A model generated the notes under the pieces. The model searched no databases. It was given only the letters and a program-made list of their open reading frames with translations, and had not been told where the DNA came from. A program made the position numbers and the translations under genes. From assembly GCA_963974935.1 (NCBI GenBank), contig CAXBEV010000006.1, forward strand, positions 118,633 to 182,632: a stretch of 64,000 nucleotides of DNA. Direction: 5' to 3'. Position 1 is the first letter of the stretch, and each line of letters begins with the position of its first letter. Positions 51,823 to 60,915 of the stretch are shown piece after piece. The stretch comes from UBA4479 sp963974935 (lineage in GTDB: Bacteria; Pseudomonadota; Alphaproteobacteria; Rhodospirillales; Casp-alpha2).

Positions 51823-52194
51823 TTAAGCTTTCTTCTTGCCGGCAATCGGCTTGGCCGGGCCCTTGCGGGTCCGGGCGTTGGTGTGCGTGCGCTGACCGCG
51901 CACCGGCAGCTGCCGGCGATGACGCAGACCACGATAGCAGCCAAGATCCATCAAGCGCTTGATGTTCATGGCCGTGTCGCGGCGCAGTTCACCTTCAACG
52001 GTGCAATCTTGATCGATCAGATCACGGATCCGCGTTACCTCGTCATCGGACAGGTCGCTTACGCGGCGGTCGTGAGCGATGCCACAGGAATCGCAAATTT
52101 TCTTGGCCGTGGTAAGACCGATCCCATGGATGTAGGTCAGCGCAATAATTGCACGCTTTCCTGTCGGGATATTAATACCAGCAATACGCGCCAA
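51823..52194 (-). CDS. rpsM: 30S ribosomal protein S13
   Basis: 123 residues from a TTG start at 52194, giving ARIAGINIPTGKRAI at the family position with AAGGAG 8 nt ahead. A GTG at 52203 is in frame but overlaps the Shine-Dalgarno. Helix-two-turn-helix region and end HTNARTRKGPAKPIAGKKK are normal. Contacts the A-site finger and P-site tRNA. Confidence 0.96.
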   Translation of the reverse strand: MARIAGINIPTGKRAIIALTYIHGIGLTTAKKICDSCGIAHDRRVSDLSDDEVTRIRDLIDQDCTVEGELRRDTAMNIKRLMDLGCYRGLRHRRQLPVRGQRTHTNARTRKGPAKPIAGKKKA

Positions 52195-52313
52195 AGCTCG
52201 CACTCCTTAAACTTTGGGTCGAAGTCCACAGACACCGGGTGATTGAAGAGCGCGGATTATATTCATCACGCGCCGCAAGTCAACTCAGATGTGCGTCTTT
52301 CGTTCCCTGCCCA

Positions 52314-52880
52314 TTAATCCAAAATGGCGTACAGATCTTTCGAAACCGCTTCGATTTTCTGCATACCATCAACTACCTTCAACGCCCCTTTATCCCGATA
52401 GTACGGGATGATCGGAGCGGTTTGCTCGTGATAGACGGCGAGCCGCTTTTTCAGCGTCTCGGCGTTATCGTCGCTTCGTGCACCACCGGTTTCGGCGGCG
52501 CGTTGTTCAATACGCGCAAAAAGCGCGCTTTCGTCGACTTCTATGCTGATTACATGATCCAGCTTCAAGCCTTTTTTCGCCAGCATCGCATCCAAGGCCT
52601 CAGCCTGCGCAACGGTGCGCGGGAAGCCGTCTAAGATGAAGCCGTTTGCACAATCTGCTTCTTCGATTCGGTCTGCGATGATGCTGACAACCAAGTCATC
52701 AGAGACCAATTCGCCGCTGTCCATCACGGATTTTGCTTTTTTGCCGAGATCGGTACCCGCAGCAACAGCAGCTCGCAACATATCGCCAGTCGAAAGTTGC
52801 ACGATGTCATAACGTGAAATCAAGCGTTCGCACTGCGTCCCTTTGCCGGCACCCGGAGGGCCCAAAAGAATAATGATCAT
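52314..52880 (-). CDS. adk: Adenylate kinase (short form)
   Basis: 188 residues. P-loop GPPGAGKGTQCERL, ILDGFPRTVAQAEAL, and a short LID region (ETGGARSDDNAETLKKRL) without the zinc Cys cluster. Converts ATP and AMP to two ADP. The ATG overlaps the secY stop (ATGA). An approximately 110-bp gap to rpsM follows. Confidence 0.97.
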   Translation of the reverse strand: MIIILLGPPGAGKGTQCERLISRYDIVQLSTGDMLRAAVAAGTDLGKKAKSVMDSGELVSDDLVVSIIADRIEEADCANGFILDGFPRTVAQAEALDAMLAKKGLKLDHVISIEVDESALFARIEQRAAETGGARSDDNAETLKKRLAVYHEQTAPIIPYYRDKGALKVVDGMQKIEAVSKDLYAILD

Positions 52881-54220
52881 GTTTTGCGCCCCCTCAGTTT
52901 CGACTTCTTGATCAAGCCTTCATACTGGTGTGCCAACAAATGTGACTGCACCTGGGTGACCGTATCCATGGTCACCGTAACGACGATCAAGAGGCTGGTA
53001 CCACCGAAGTAGAACGGCACGGACCAGCGGGAAATCAAAATTTCCGGGATTAAACAGACAATCGCCAGATATCCGGCACCGACAACGGTCAAACGAGTCA
53101 AAACCCAATCGAGATAATTCGCGGTGTTCTTACCAGGACGGATACCCGGAATAAAGCCGCCATATTTCTTCAGATTGTCGGCGGTCTCAGCCGGATTGAA
53201 CACAACGGCGGTATAGAAGAACGCGAAAAACACGATCATGCCGAGATAAATAGCCAGATATAGCGGCTGACCACGGCCCATATAGGCGGCGACCGTGCTC
53301 ATCCATTCCGGCCCGGAACCGGCCGAGAATTGAATGATGGTGATCGGCAACAGCAAGATCGAGCTTGCGAAAATCGGCGGAATCACGCCGGCCGTGTTGA
53401 CCTTCAACGGCAGGTGCGAAGTGTCGCCGCCAGACATTTTATTGCCGCGTTGGCGCTTCGGGTACTGGATCAGAATCCGGCGCTGCGCACGCTCAACAAA
53501 CACAATGAAGAAGATCACGACGACCGCCATCACCAGCAAGCCAATGATGATCGCCGTCGACAGCGCACCGGTGCGACCCAAATCCAAGGTCGCGGCCAAA
53601 GCGGTCGGCAGTTGCGCGACGATACCGGTAAAGATGATCAGCGATATTCCGTTGCCGACACCGCGCGCCGTGATTTGTTCGCCCAGCCACATCAAGAAGA
53701 TCGTGCCGCCGGTCAGCGTGATGACAACGGTCATCCGGAAAAACCAACCCGGATTGTCCACGGCGACAGCGCTGCCGGACGTCATCCCTTCAAGGCCGAC
53801 CGCGATACCGTAGGCTTGAAGGATACAAATCAGCACCGTTAGATAACGGGTGTATTGGTTGATCTTCTTGCGGCCGCTCTCGCCCTCTTTCTTCATCGCC
53901 TCTAGGGTCGGCGAAACAGCCGACATTAGCTGCATGATGATCGAGGCCGAAATGTACGGCATGATGTTCAACGCGAAAATCGTCATCCGCGACAACGCAC
54001 CGCCGGCGAACATGTCGAACATGCCCAAGATACCGCCGCCAGTCTGGTTGAACATGTCTTGCAGGATCGTCGGGTCGATCCCCGGAATCGGCACAAACGT
54101 GCCCAACCGATAGACAATCAACGCACCCAGCGTAAACCAGATACGTTTTTTGAGTTCCGTCGCCTTCGAGAAGGCGCCGAAATTCATATTTGATGCAAGT
54201 TGTTCGGCGGCGGAAGCCAT
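52877..54220 (-). CDS. secY: Protein translocase subunit SecY
   Basis: 447 residues, ten membrane helices. LKKRIWFTLGALIVYRLGTF at the start, the plug GGALSRMTIFALNIMPYISA, and conserved loop YPKRQRGNKMSGGD. Forms the SecYEG channel. The N-terminal extension ASAAEQLASNMNFGAFSKA is usual in related alphaproteobacteria. Confidence 0.98.
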   Translation of the reverse strand: MASAAEQLASNMNFGAFSKATELKKRIWFTLGALIVYRLGTFVPIPGIDPTILQDMFNQTGGGILGMFDMFAGGALSRMTIFALNIMPYISASIIMQLMSAVSPTLEAMKKEGESGRKKINQYTRYLTVLICILQAYGIAVGLEGMTSGSAVAVDNPGWFFRMTVVITLTGGTIFLMWLGEQITARGVGNGISLIIFTGIVAQLPTALAATLDLGRTGALSTAIIIGLLVMAVVVIFFIVFVERAQRRILIQYPKRQRGNKMSGGDTSHLPLKVNTAGVIPPIFASSILLLPITIIQFSAGSGPEWMSTVAAYMGRGQPLYLAIYLGMIVFFAFFYTAVVFNPAETADNLKKYGGFIPGIRPGKNTANYLDWVLTRLTVVGAGYLAIVCLIPEILISRWSVPFYFGGTSLLIVVTVTMDTVTQVQSHLLAHQYEGLIKKSKLRGRKT

Positions 54221-54226
54221 GCGCTG

Positions 54227-54808
54227 TTATTCGTCCTTAACGGATTCAGTTTCGGTCGGCATATTGCCGTCCATGATAGCGGCGTATTTCGCCTGACGCT
54301 CAGCCGACACACGCTCACGCTTGCGGCCTTTGCCGGCAGGACGTGGCTTCTTCTCGACCACGGTGACAGAACCACCGGCTTTCTCGACGACCGCAATCGC
54401 GCCCTTCGAAGCGTGACCGATATCGAGGGTCACTTTTGTCGACAATTCGCCGCGCGCCAGCAAGCGCACACCGTCTTTAGACTTGCGTGCAACACCGGCA
54501 GCAACCAAGTCGGCACTGGTGATTGCGCTCTTGGCGTCCACGGTGCCTTTATCGATGGCTGCCTGCAGCTTACCCGTGGTCAGCTCGGCAAAATCCTTGG
54601 CGAACGGGTTGTTGAAGCCCCGCTTCGGCAGACGCCGGTGCAACGGCATTTGACCGCCTTCGAAGCCCAACAGCGAAACGCCACTTCGGGACTTCTGACC
54701 TTTTTGACCCGCACCCGACGTCTTACCGGTGCCCGAGCCGATACCGCGGCCGACCCGTTTGCGGGCCTTACGCGCGCCCTCATTATCGCTGAGTTCATTC
54801 AATCGCAT
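54227..54808 (-). CDS. rplO: 50S ribosomal protein L15
   Basis: 193 residues from ATG 54808 with AGAGGAA ahead; a TTG six bases earlier is less likely. Core KARKRVGRGIGSGTGKTSG and GFEGGQMPLHRRLPKRGF. Longer than the 144-residue E. coli protein by a basic/acidic tail (KKPRPAGKGRKRERVSAERQ and onward), a type seen in some alphaproteobacteria. Confidence 0.96.
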   Translation of the reverse strand: MRLNELSDNEGARKARKRVGRGIGSGTGKTSGAGQKGQKSRSGVSLLGFEGGQMPLHRRLPKRGFNNPFAKDFAELTTGKLQAAIDKGTVDAKSAITSADLVAAGVARKSKDGVRLLARGELSTKVTLDIGHASKGAIAVVEKAGGSVTVVEKKPRPAGKGRKRERVSAERQAKYAAIMDGNMPTETESVKDE

Positions 54809-54882
54809 CGCCAAATTCCTCTTGCGTGCCGGGACGGAAAGCCGTGCCGGCGCCTTATACGTGGGAAATAAGCTTGTTAGGC

Positions 54883-55071
54883 TTATTCCTCAACCCGAAT
54901 TAGATGTTTCACGTGGTTAATCATGCCGCGTACAGACGGCGTGTCTTCCAGTGTCCGGGTCCGGCGCATCTTATTCAGGCCCAAACCCTTCAGCGTCTCG
55001 CGCTGAACGCCCTGGCGCCCGATTGCACTGCGGATCTGCGTGACCGTGACGGTCTTTTTCTTGTCAGCCAT
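54883..55071 (-). CDS. rpmD: 50S ribosomal protein L30
   Basis: 62 residues. VTQIRSAIGRQGVQRETLKG and LGLNKMRRTRTLEDTPSVRG are characteristic. Small large-subunit protein encoded between rpsE and rplO as usual. Confidence 0.97.
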   Translation of the reverse strand: MADKKKTVTVTQIRSAIGRQGVQRETLKGLGLNKMRRTRTLEDTPSVRGMINHVKHLIRVEE

Positions 55072-55085
55072 CTTATACGCTCCTG

Positions 55086-55688
55086 TTACTCGACCGAAGC
55101 GCCGGCATCGCCGCGCCGTGCCACGATGTCGCCAACCTTGAGCCCGCGACGTGCGGCCACCGAACGCGGCGACTGCAATTGCTTAAGGGCTTCAAAGGTA
55201 GCCTTGATCATGTTGTGCGGGTTCTGCGTACCGTTCGACTTGCAGACCACGTCGGCTACACCCATCGTCTCGAAAACCGAGCGCATTGGGCCACCTGCGA
55301 TGATACCGGTACCCGGAGGTGCCGAACGCAGGATCACCTTACCGGCGCCGAAGCGACCAGCAATATCGTGATGCAACGTGCGACCTTCGCGCAACGGCAC
55401 ACGGATCAGCGTACGCTTCGCTTGGTCGGTCGCTTTGCGGATCGCTTCCGGCACTTCGCGTGCTTTACCGGTGCCGTAACCGACACGGCCATTACCGTCG
55501 CCGACGACCACGAGGGCCGCGAACGAGAACCGGCGACCACCCTTGACCACCTTGGCAACGCGGTTGATGTGAACAAGCTTGTCTACGAGCTCATCACCCT
55601 CTTCCGTACGGTCTCGGTTATCCCGATCCCGGCCACGACCACGGTTGCCGCCCTTGCCGCCGCGATCTGGTGAGTTTCTATCTGCCAT
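55086..55688 (-). CDS. rpsE: 30S ribosomal protein S5
   Basis: 200 residues. A Gly/Arg/Asp-rich N-terminal extension (about 1-35) precedes the dsRBD-like start LVHINRVAKVVKGGRRFSFA and GYGTGKAREVPEAIRKA; the C-terminal half has PAPPGTG-like RSAPPGTGIIAGGPMRSVFE. Important for decoding fidelity. Confidence 0.97.
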   Translation of the reverse strand: MADRNSPDRGGKGGNRGRGRDRDNRDRTEEGDELVDKLVHINRVAKVVKGGRRFSFAALVVVGDGNGRVGYGTGKAREVPEAIRKATDQAKRTLIRVPLREGRTLHHDIAGRFGAGKVILRSAPPGTGIIAGGPMRSVFETMGVADVVCKSNGTQNPHNMIKATFEALKQLQSPRSVAARRGLKVGDIVARRGDAGASVE

Positions 55689-55698
55689 TGGTCGTCTC

Positions 55699-56061
55699 CT
55701 AGAAGCTCAGGCCGCCCTCACGGGCGCCGTCTGCGAGCGCTTTAACGCGCCCGTGATATTTATAGCCGCCACGGTCGAACATGACGTCATTGACGCCCTT
55801 TTCGACGGCGCGCTTGGCCACCAGCTTACCGACTTCAACCGCAGCACTGCGGTCGGCACCGGTTTTGAGGTTTGCACGAAGCTCTTTATCGATGCTGGAA
55901 GCTGCCGCCAAGGTGGCGCCGCTTTTATCATCGATAATCTGTGCATAGATGTGCTTACCGGAACGGAACACCGAGAGGCGTGGCCGACCCGAACCCACCT
56001 TGCGCATACGCGAACGGTTGCGCATCGTGCGGCGGTTGAAGAGTGCTTTTGCGTTCGACAT
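55699..56061 (-). CDS. rplR: 50S ribosomal protein L18
   Basis: 120 residues from ATG 56061, where MSNAKALFNRRTMRNRSRMR begins; the frame is open further upstream inside rplF but without family similarity. GRPRLSVFRSGKHIYAQIID and the terminal YHGRVKALADGAREGGL bind 5S rRNA. Confidence 0.97.
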   Translation of the reverse strand: MSNAKALFNRRTMRNRSRMRKVGSGRPRLSVFRSGKHIYAQIIDDKSGATLAAASSIDKELRANLKTGADRSAAVEVGKLVAKRAVEKGVNDVMFDRGGYKYHGRVKALADGAREGGLSF

Positions 56062-56062
56062 C

Positions 56063-56596
56063 TTACTTCTTCTTTCCTTCCTTACGGAGGATATATTCGT
56101 CAGCGTACTTAACGCCTTTGCCTTTGTAAGGCTCAGGCGGACGGTAGCTGCGGATTTCCGCCGCGACCTGACCAACGCGCTGTTTATCGGCGCCGGTGAT
56201 CACAATTTGGTTCTGCTCAGGCACGTCAATTTTGATGCCGTCTGGGATCGGATAACGAACCTCGTGGCTGTAACCGAGCTGCAATACGACATCCTTACCC
56301 TGTACGGCGGCACGATAACCAACACCGTTGATTTCGAGCTTGCGGGTGAAGCCTTCGGAGACCCCAATAACAAGACCGTTGATCAAGCTCCGTGCTGTAC
56401 CCCACATTTGACGGGCACGCTTGTGGCTTGCCAGCGGCGTCACCGTAACCTGGCCGCCGGCCTGCTCGACCTTAACGTCATCGGTGAGCGTCACCGACAG
56501 CGCACCGAGCTTGCCTTTTGCGGTCACGACATTGCCGGCCATTTCGATGGTCACCCCATCGGGAACCTGAACCGGGTTGCTTCCTACTCGCGACAT
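56063..56596 (-). CDS. rplF: 50S ribosomal protein L6
   Basis: 177 residues from ATG 56596 (MSRVGSNPVQVPDGV). Two tandem L6 folds; C-terminal RPPEPYKGKGVKYADEYIL is the conserved RNA-binding loop. It ends 1 nt before rplR. Confidence 0.97.
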   Translation of the reverse strand: MSRVGSNPVQVPDGVTIEMAGNVVTAKGKLGALSVTLTDDVKVEQAGGQVTVTPLASHKRARQMWGTARSLINGLVIGVSEGFTRKLEINGVGYRAAVQGKDVVLQLGYSHEVRYPIPDGIKIDVPEQNQIVITGADKQRVGQVAAEIRSYRPPEPYKGKGVKYADEYILRKEGKKK

Positions 56597-56638
56597 CGTA
56601 TCAATCCTCAACTAAAAGCTTGGTTTCGTGCGGCGGCC

Positions 56639-57037
56639 TTAGAAGACCTGGCAAAGAACCTCGCCACCAACATTTTGGGCTCGTGCCTCGGCATCCGAAA
56701 GCACACCACGCGGCGTCGACAAGATCGCGATACCAAGACCGTTGTAAACGCGGCCCAGATCGCTCACGCCGGTATAAATCCGCCGGCCTGGCGTCGACAC
56801 GCGGCTCAGGTGACGAATCACCGGATCGCCTTCGTGGTATTTCAATTCGATCTTGATCTCCGAAATTCCGGTCCGTACCTCGGCTTCGGAGAAGCCGCGG
56901 ATATAACCTTCACGTTTCAGAACTTCAAGAACGTTGCGGCGAAGCCGCGAATTCGGAGACACTACCGAGCCTTTACGCGCCTGTTGGCCGTTCCGGATCC
57001 GGGTCAGCATATCGCCGAGGGGATCTGTCATCGACAT
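56639..57037 (-). CDS. rpsH: 30S ribosomal protein S8
   Basis: 132 residues from ATG 57037 with GGGAG 8 nt ahead (SMTDPLGDMLTRIRNGQQA). C-terminal STPRGVLSDAEARAQNVGGE. Central-domain assembly protein; in many bacteria the homologue represses the spc operon by binding its mRNA. Confidence 0.97.
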   Translation of the reverse strand: MSMTDPLGDMLTRIRNGQQARKGSVVSPNSRLRRNVLEVLKREGYIRGFSEAEVRTGISEIKIELKYHEGDPVIRHLSRVSTPGRRIYTGVSDLGRVYNGLGIAILSTPRGVLSDAEARAQNVGGEVLCQVF

Positions 57038-57050
57038 CCGTCTATCTCCC

Positions 57051-57356
57051 TTACCAGCTCGACTTGACCATGCCCGGGATCTGACCAAACGAGGCCAAGT
57101 CCCGGAGCTTGATCCGGCACAGCTTAAATTTCCGATAGTTGCCGCGCGGACGCCCGGTCAACTCACAACGAAGGCGCTGACGCCCAGGTGCCGCATTACG
57201 CGGAATCTCGTTCAGCTTGAGGCGCGCCTCGAACCGTTCTTCCGCCGACAGACTGACGTCCTTTGCGGTCGCTTTCAGCCGGGCGCGGCGCGATGCGTAC
57301 TGCTTCGCCAGGCGCTCCCGCTTCTTGTTCCGCTCCACAGAGCTTTTCTTAGCCAT
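57051..57356 (-). CDS. rpsN: 30S ribosomal protein S14
   Basis: 101 residues, the long zinc-free form. AKKSSVERNKKRERLAKQYA at the start and RCELTGRPRGNYRKFKLCRI at the end; the CxxC pairs of the short form are absent. Confidence 0.97.
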   Translation of the reverse strand: MAKKSSVERNKKRERLAKQYASRRARLKATAKDVSLSAEERFEARLKLNEIPRNAAPGRQRLRCELTGRPRGNYRKFKLCRIKLRDLASFGQIPGMVKSSW

Positions 57357-57378
57357 TACGCTCTACTCCTCTCGCCGC

Positions 57379-57921
57379 TCAATTTGAGAACGGCATGTTG
57401 AACGCCTTCAACAGCGCCTTAGCTTCGGCGTCCGTTTTGGCGGTCGTGCAGATGATGATATCCATCCCGCGGATTTGATCGACCTTGTCGTAATCAATTT
57501 CCGGGAAGACGATCTGCTCTTTAACGCCCATCGAAAAATTACCACGCCCGTCGAAGCTCTTACCGTTGAGCCCACGGAAATCCCGTACGCGCGGCAACGC
57601 AATGGTCACCAAGCGATCAAGAAATTCGTACATACGCTGGCGGCGCAACGTCACTTTGCAGCCGACCATCATTTCTTCGCGCAGCTTAAAGCCGGCGATG
57701 GATTTCTTTGCATACGTGACAATCGGCTTTTGGCCGGCAATCAGTTGCAGGTCGGTCAGCGCGCCTTCCATCTTTTTCTTATCTTGGCTGGCTTCGCCGA
57801 CACCCATGTTGATGACGATCTTGTCCAAGCGAGGCACTTCGAGGCGGTTCGCATACGAGAACTCCTCGGTCATCGCAGGCACGATCGTCTGGTCATATAC
57901 TTCACGCAAGCGTGGGGTCAT
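57379..57921 (-). CDS. rplE: 50S ribosomal protein L5
   Basis: 180 residues from ATG 57921 with GAGGAG 9 nt ahead; an upstream TTG would overlap rplX. KIVINMGVGEASQDKK and RDFRGLNGKSFDGRGNFSMG are conserved blocks. Binds 5S rRNA and contacts P-site tRNA. Confidence 0.97.
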   Translation of the reverse strand: MTPRLREVYDQTIVPAMTEEFSYANRLEVPRLDKIVINMGVGEASQDKKKMEGALTDLQLIAGQKPIVTYAKKSIAGFKLREEMMVGCKVTLRRQRMYEFLDRLVTIALPRVRDFRGLNGKSFDGRGNFSMGVKEQIVFPEIDYDKVDQIRGMDIIICTTAKTDAEAKALLKAFNMPFSN

Positions 57922-57938
57922 GGTCTTACTCTCCTCGC

Positions 57939-58256
57939 TCAAGCGTCGATGACTTCGCCGGAACGCTTAGAAAAGCGAACCTTGCGGCCATCATCGAGCG
58001 TCTTGAAACCGACGCGGGTCGGCTTTTGATCTTTTGGGTCGACGTGGGCGATGTTGGAAACGTGAATGCTCATTTCCTTTTCGATAATCCCACCAGCCGA
58101 ATTGTTCGACGGCGCCGTGTGACGCTTCACCTTGTTGATACCTGAAACAATGACACGGTTCGCCGTCGGCATGGTCTTCATGACCTCGCCAGTGCGACCT
58201 TTGTCACGACCGCTCAGGACCACAACTTGGTCGCCCTTTTTAATCTTACTCGCCAT
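57939..58256 (-). CDS. rplX: 50S ribosomal protein L24
   Basis: 105 residues from ATG 58256, overlapping the rplN stop (TGATG) with GGAGG ahead. KOW motif KKGDQVVVLSGRDKGRTGEV and GGIIEKEMSIHVSN. Assembly initiator of the 50S subunit. Confidence 0.97.
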   Translation of the reverse strand: MASKIKKGDQVVVLSGRDKGRTGEVMKTMPTANRVIVSGINKVKRHTAPSNNSAGGIIEKEMSIHVSNIAHVDPKDQKPTRVGFKTLDDGRKVRFSKRSGEVIDA

Positions 58257-58624
58257 CACAGCACCTCCGGTGCAAGCGAGATGATCTTCATGTAGCGCTT
58301 GGCACGTAACTCGCGGGTCACAGGGCCAAAAATACGCGTACCGATCGGCTCGCCTTGCTTATTGATCAACACAGCAGCGTTGGTATCGAACCGGATCGCC
58401 GAGCCGTCTTGACGGCGGATGTCTTTCGCAGTCCGTACGATGACGGCCTGAACAACATCGCCCTTCTTGACGCGACCACGTGGAATAGCGTCTTTCACAG
58501 ACACCACAATCACGTCGCCGACGCCGGCGTATTTACGCTTCGAACCACCCAGCACCTTGATGCACTGGACCCTCTTGGCGCCGGAATTGTCGGCAACTTC
58601 AAGGTTCGATTCAGCCTGAATCAT
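58256..58624 (-). CDS. rplN: 50S ribosomal protein L14
   Basis: 122 residues, full length. MIQAESNLEVADNSGAKRVQ and the bridge region RIFGPVTRELRAKRYMKIIS. Lies at the interface with the 30S subunit. Confidence 0.98.
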   Translation of the reverse strand: MIQAESNLEVADNSGAKRVQCIKVLGGSKRKYAGVGDVIVVSVKDAIPRGRVKKGDVVQAVIVRTAKDIRRQDGSAIRFDTNAAVLINKQGEPIGTRIFGPVTRELRAKRYMKIISLAPEVL

Positions 58625-58654
58625 GTTCCGGTTCCTCTATCTGGACAACCGCGC

Positions 58655-58891
58655 TTAAGCGCTGGCCGTCACAATTTCCCAACGCTTATTCTTCGACAGC
58701 GGGCGACATTCTTGGATCGAGACTTTGTCTCCGACCTTGCAGACGTTACCCTCGTCGTGCGCTGCGTACTTTTTCGACTTCTTGACGTACTTCTTGTAAA
58801 GCGGGTGCATGATCCGACGCTCGACCAGCACGGTCACCGTCTTCTCTTGTTTATCGCTCACAACGACGCCTTGCATGACACGTTTCGGCAT
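58655..58891 (-). CDS. rpsQ: 30S ribosomal protein S17
   Basis: 78 residues. OB-fold: MPKRVMQGVVVSDKQEKTVT and HPLYKKYVKKSKKYAAHDE. Early 16S rRNA binder. Confidence 0.97.
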   Translation of the reverse strand: MPKRVMQGVVVSDKQEKTVTVLVERRIMHPLYKKYVKKSKKYAAHDEGNVCKVGDKVSIQECRPLSKNKRWEIVTASA

Positions 58892-58902
58892 GTTGTCGTT
58901 CC

Positions 58903-59112
58903 TTACCCTTTGGCCTGGGCAGCGGACGACGTCCGCTCACCGAGGATTGTCTTGATGCGCGCGATGTCGCGCCGCACGGTCTTTTTCTGGGCCGTATTCT
59001 CCAGCTGACCGGACGCGGCTTGAAAACGCAGGTTGAACGCCTCTTTGTGGAGGTCGATCAGCTGCTCTTTCAGCTGGTCGTCGGTCTTGGTACGGATATC
59101 CGTAGCTTTCAT
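58903..59112 (-). CDS. rpmC: 50S ribosomal protein L29
   Basis: 69 residues from ATG 59112 (MKATDIRTKTDDQLKEQL); the earlier in-frame codons lie inside rplP. LHKEAFNLRFQAASGQLENT is the typical helix. Located at the peptide exit. Confidence 0.96.
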   Translation of the reverse strand: MKATDIRTKTDDQLKEQLIDLHKEAFNLRFQAASGQLENTAQKKTVRRDIARIKTILGERTSSAAQAKG

Positions 59113-59116
59113 CGCC

Positions 59117-59536
59117 TTAACCCTCATCACCAAGACGCGTCACAAAGCGCGTCTTGAGCGGAAGTTTCGCCGCTGCCAGCTCAAAAGCGCGCTTGGCAAC
59201 ATCGGGCGTAACCCCGTCGATTTCGAACATGATCCGACCCGGCTTCACTTTGGCGACCCAGTATTCAACCGAGCCCTTACCTTTACCTTGGCGAACCTCG
59301 GCCGGCTTTTGCGTGACCGGCACGTCTGGGAAGATCCGGATCCACACACGACCGGCACGCTTCATGTGACGGGTCATGGCACGACGTGCGGCTTCGATCT
59401 GGCGCGCGGTAACGCGTTCAGGCTCAACAGCTTTCAGACCGTAGGCGCCGAAATTAAGATCGGTGCCGCCTTTGGCCATGCCGTGGATACGACCTTTAAA
59501 AGCCTTGCGGAACTTCGTTCTCTTTGGAGACAACAT
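59117..59536 (-). CDS. rplP: 50S ribosomal protein L16
   Basis: 139 residues. MLSPKRTKFRKAFKGRIHGM, the A-site contact EPERVTARQIEAARRAMTRH, and GKGSVEYWVAKVKPGRIMFE. Complete and without insertions. Confidence 0.98.
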   Translation of the reverse strand: MLSPKRTKFRKAFKGRIHGMAKGGTDLNFGAYGLKAVEPERVTARQIEAARRAMTRHMKRAGRVWIRIFPDVPVTQKPAEVRQGKGKGSVEYWVAKVKPGRIMFEIDGVTPDVAKRAFELAAAKLPLKTRFVTRLGDEG

Positions 59537-59562
59537 CGCTTTAAACCTTCCTCAAGCCCGCT

Positions 59563-60240
59563 TTAACGTTGCGGCTGCTGATCGAGTTGCAGCCGTTCCA
59601 TCGCCATCGGATCGTGCGCCATAATGTCGCCCTTATAGATCCAGATTTTGACGCCGCAGATACCGTATGTGGTCTTTGCTTCGCACGCGCCGTAGTCGAC
59701 GTTTGCGCGCAGCGTGTGCAACGGCACACGACCTTCACGATACCACTGCATCCGTGCGATTTCGGCACCGCCGAGACGACCGGCACAGTTGATACGGATA
59801 CCCTGGGCACCCATCCGCATTGCCGACTGAACCGCACGCTTCATGGCGCGACGGATCGAAACACGACGCTCCATCTGCTGTGCGACGTTTTCGGCAACGA
59901 GTTGAGCGTCAACCTCGGGCTTACGAATTTCGACGATATTCAGGTGAACATCGGCGGTCGTCATTGCAGCGATCTCGCGACGCAGGTTTTCGATTTCCTG
60001 GCCCTTACGACCGATCACGACACCCGGACGCGCGGTGTGAATGGTGACACGCGCTTTCTTTGCCGGACGTTCGATCACGACCTTTGAGACACCGGCTTGC
60101 GCCAATTTCTTCTGCAAAAACTTCCGAATACGGATATCTTCATGCAACATTTCGCCGTAGTTACGTTCCGCGTACCAGCGCGAATCCCACGTGCGGTTGA
60201 TGCCGAGACGAAGCCCGATCGGATTGATTTTCTGACCCAT
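59563..60240 (-). CDS. rpsC: 30S ribosomal protein S3
   Basis: 225 residues. GQKINPIGLRLGINRTWDSR, the KH loop GVVIGRKGQEIENLRREI, and the C-terminal GAQGIRINCAGRLGGAEIAR. The ATG overlaps the rplV stop (TAATG). Part of the mRNA entry channel. Confidence 0.98.
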   Translation of the reverse strand: MGQKINPIGLRLGINRTWDSRWYAERNYGEMLHEDIRIRKFLQKKLAQAGVSKVVIERPAKKARVTIHTARPGVVIGRKGQEIENLRREIAAMTTADVHLNIVEIRKPEVDAQLVAENVAQQMERRVSIRRAMKRAVQSAMRMGAQGIRINCAGRLGGAEIARMQWYREGRVPLHTLRANVDYGACEAKTTYGICGVKIWIYKGDIMAHDPMAMERLQLDQQPQR

Positions 60241-60620
60241 TACGCCGTCTCCTCGCGCTCGCGCACAATCAAGCGCATGTTACTGAATGGCTTTTCGATG
60301 CGACCGACACGACCGCGTGCACGGGCGCGGAAGCGCTTCATCACCAAGGCGCGACCGACACTTGCTTCGGCAACGTACAGCCGATCAACGTCGAGCTGAT
60401 GGTTGTTCTCGGCGTTTGCAATCGCGCTTTCCAGGAGTTTCTTCACATCCTGAGAAATACGACGTGACGAGAACTGAAGCTGCGCCAATGCCTTGCCGCA
60501 ATCCAGACCGCGAATGCTTTGCGCGACCAGATTGAGCTTACGGGGCGAAACACGAAGCTGTTTGGCAAATGCCATTGCTTCGTTATCGCTGAGCTGTCGT
60601 TCTTGAGCTTTTTTGCCCAT
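60240..60620 (-). CDS. rplV: 50S ribosomal protein L22
   Basis: 126 residues. AFAKQLRVSPRKLNLVAQSI and the tunnel loop region VGRALVMKRFRARARGRVGR. Its beta-hairpin lines the exit tunnel and is a known site of macrolide-resistance changes; none can be judged here. Confidence 0.97.
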   Translation of the reverse strand: MGKKAQERQLSDNEAMAFAKQLRVSPRKLNLVAQSIRGLDCGKALAQLQFSSRRISQDVKKLLESAIANAENNHQLDVDRLYVAEASVGRALVMKRFRARARGRVGRIEKPFSNMRLIVREREETA

Positions 60621-60622
60621 GA

Positions 60623-60901
60623 TTACGCCCTCTTCGACTTTTTATCGACGCCGTGGCCGTAGTACGTCCGGGTTGGCGAGAACTCGCCGAACTTGTGACC
60701 GATCATCTCATCGGTAACGTTCACCGGAATAAACTTATGACCGTTATAAACGCCAAACGTGAGACCGACGAATTGCGGTAAGATCGTCGAACGACGCGAC
60801 CAAGTCTTGATGACCGAGCTGCGGGTTGCCGCACGAGCGGTTTCTGCCTTCTTGAGCAGATACCCATCGACGAACGGGCCTTTCCATACGGAGCGTGGCA
60901 C
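60623..60901 (-). CDS. rpsS: 30S ribosomal protein S19
   Basis: 92 residues from a GTG start with GAGG 8 nt ahead. PRSVWKGPFVDGYLLKKAE and HKFGEFSPTRTYYGHG. Contacts S13 in the head of the 30S subunit. Confidence 0.97.
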   Translation of the reverse strand: MPRSVWKGPFVDGYLLKKAETARAATRSSVIKTWSRRSTILPQFVGLTFGVYNGHKFIPVNVTDEMIGHKFGEFSPTRTYYGHGVDKKSKRA

Positions 60902-60915
60902 TGTTCCGCCCTCCT

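Noticed and set aside
55949..57067. 372-codon plus-strand ORF across rplR, rplF and rpsH
   Set aside because: Antisense to three certain ribosomal genes; no motif.
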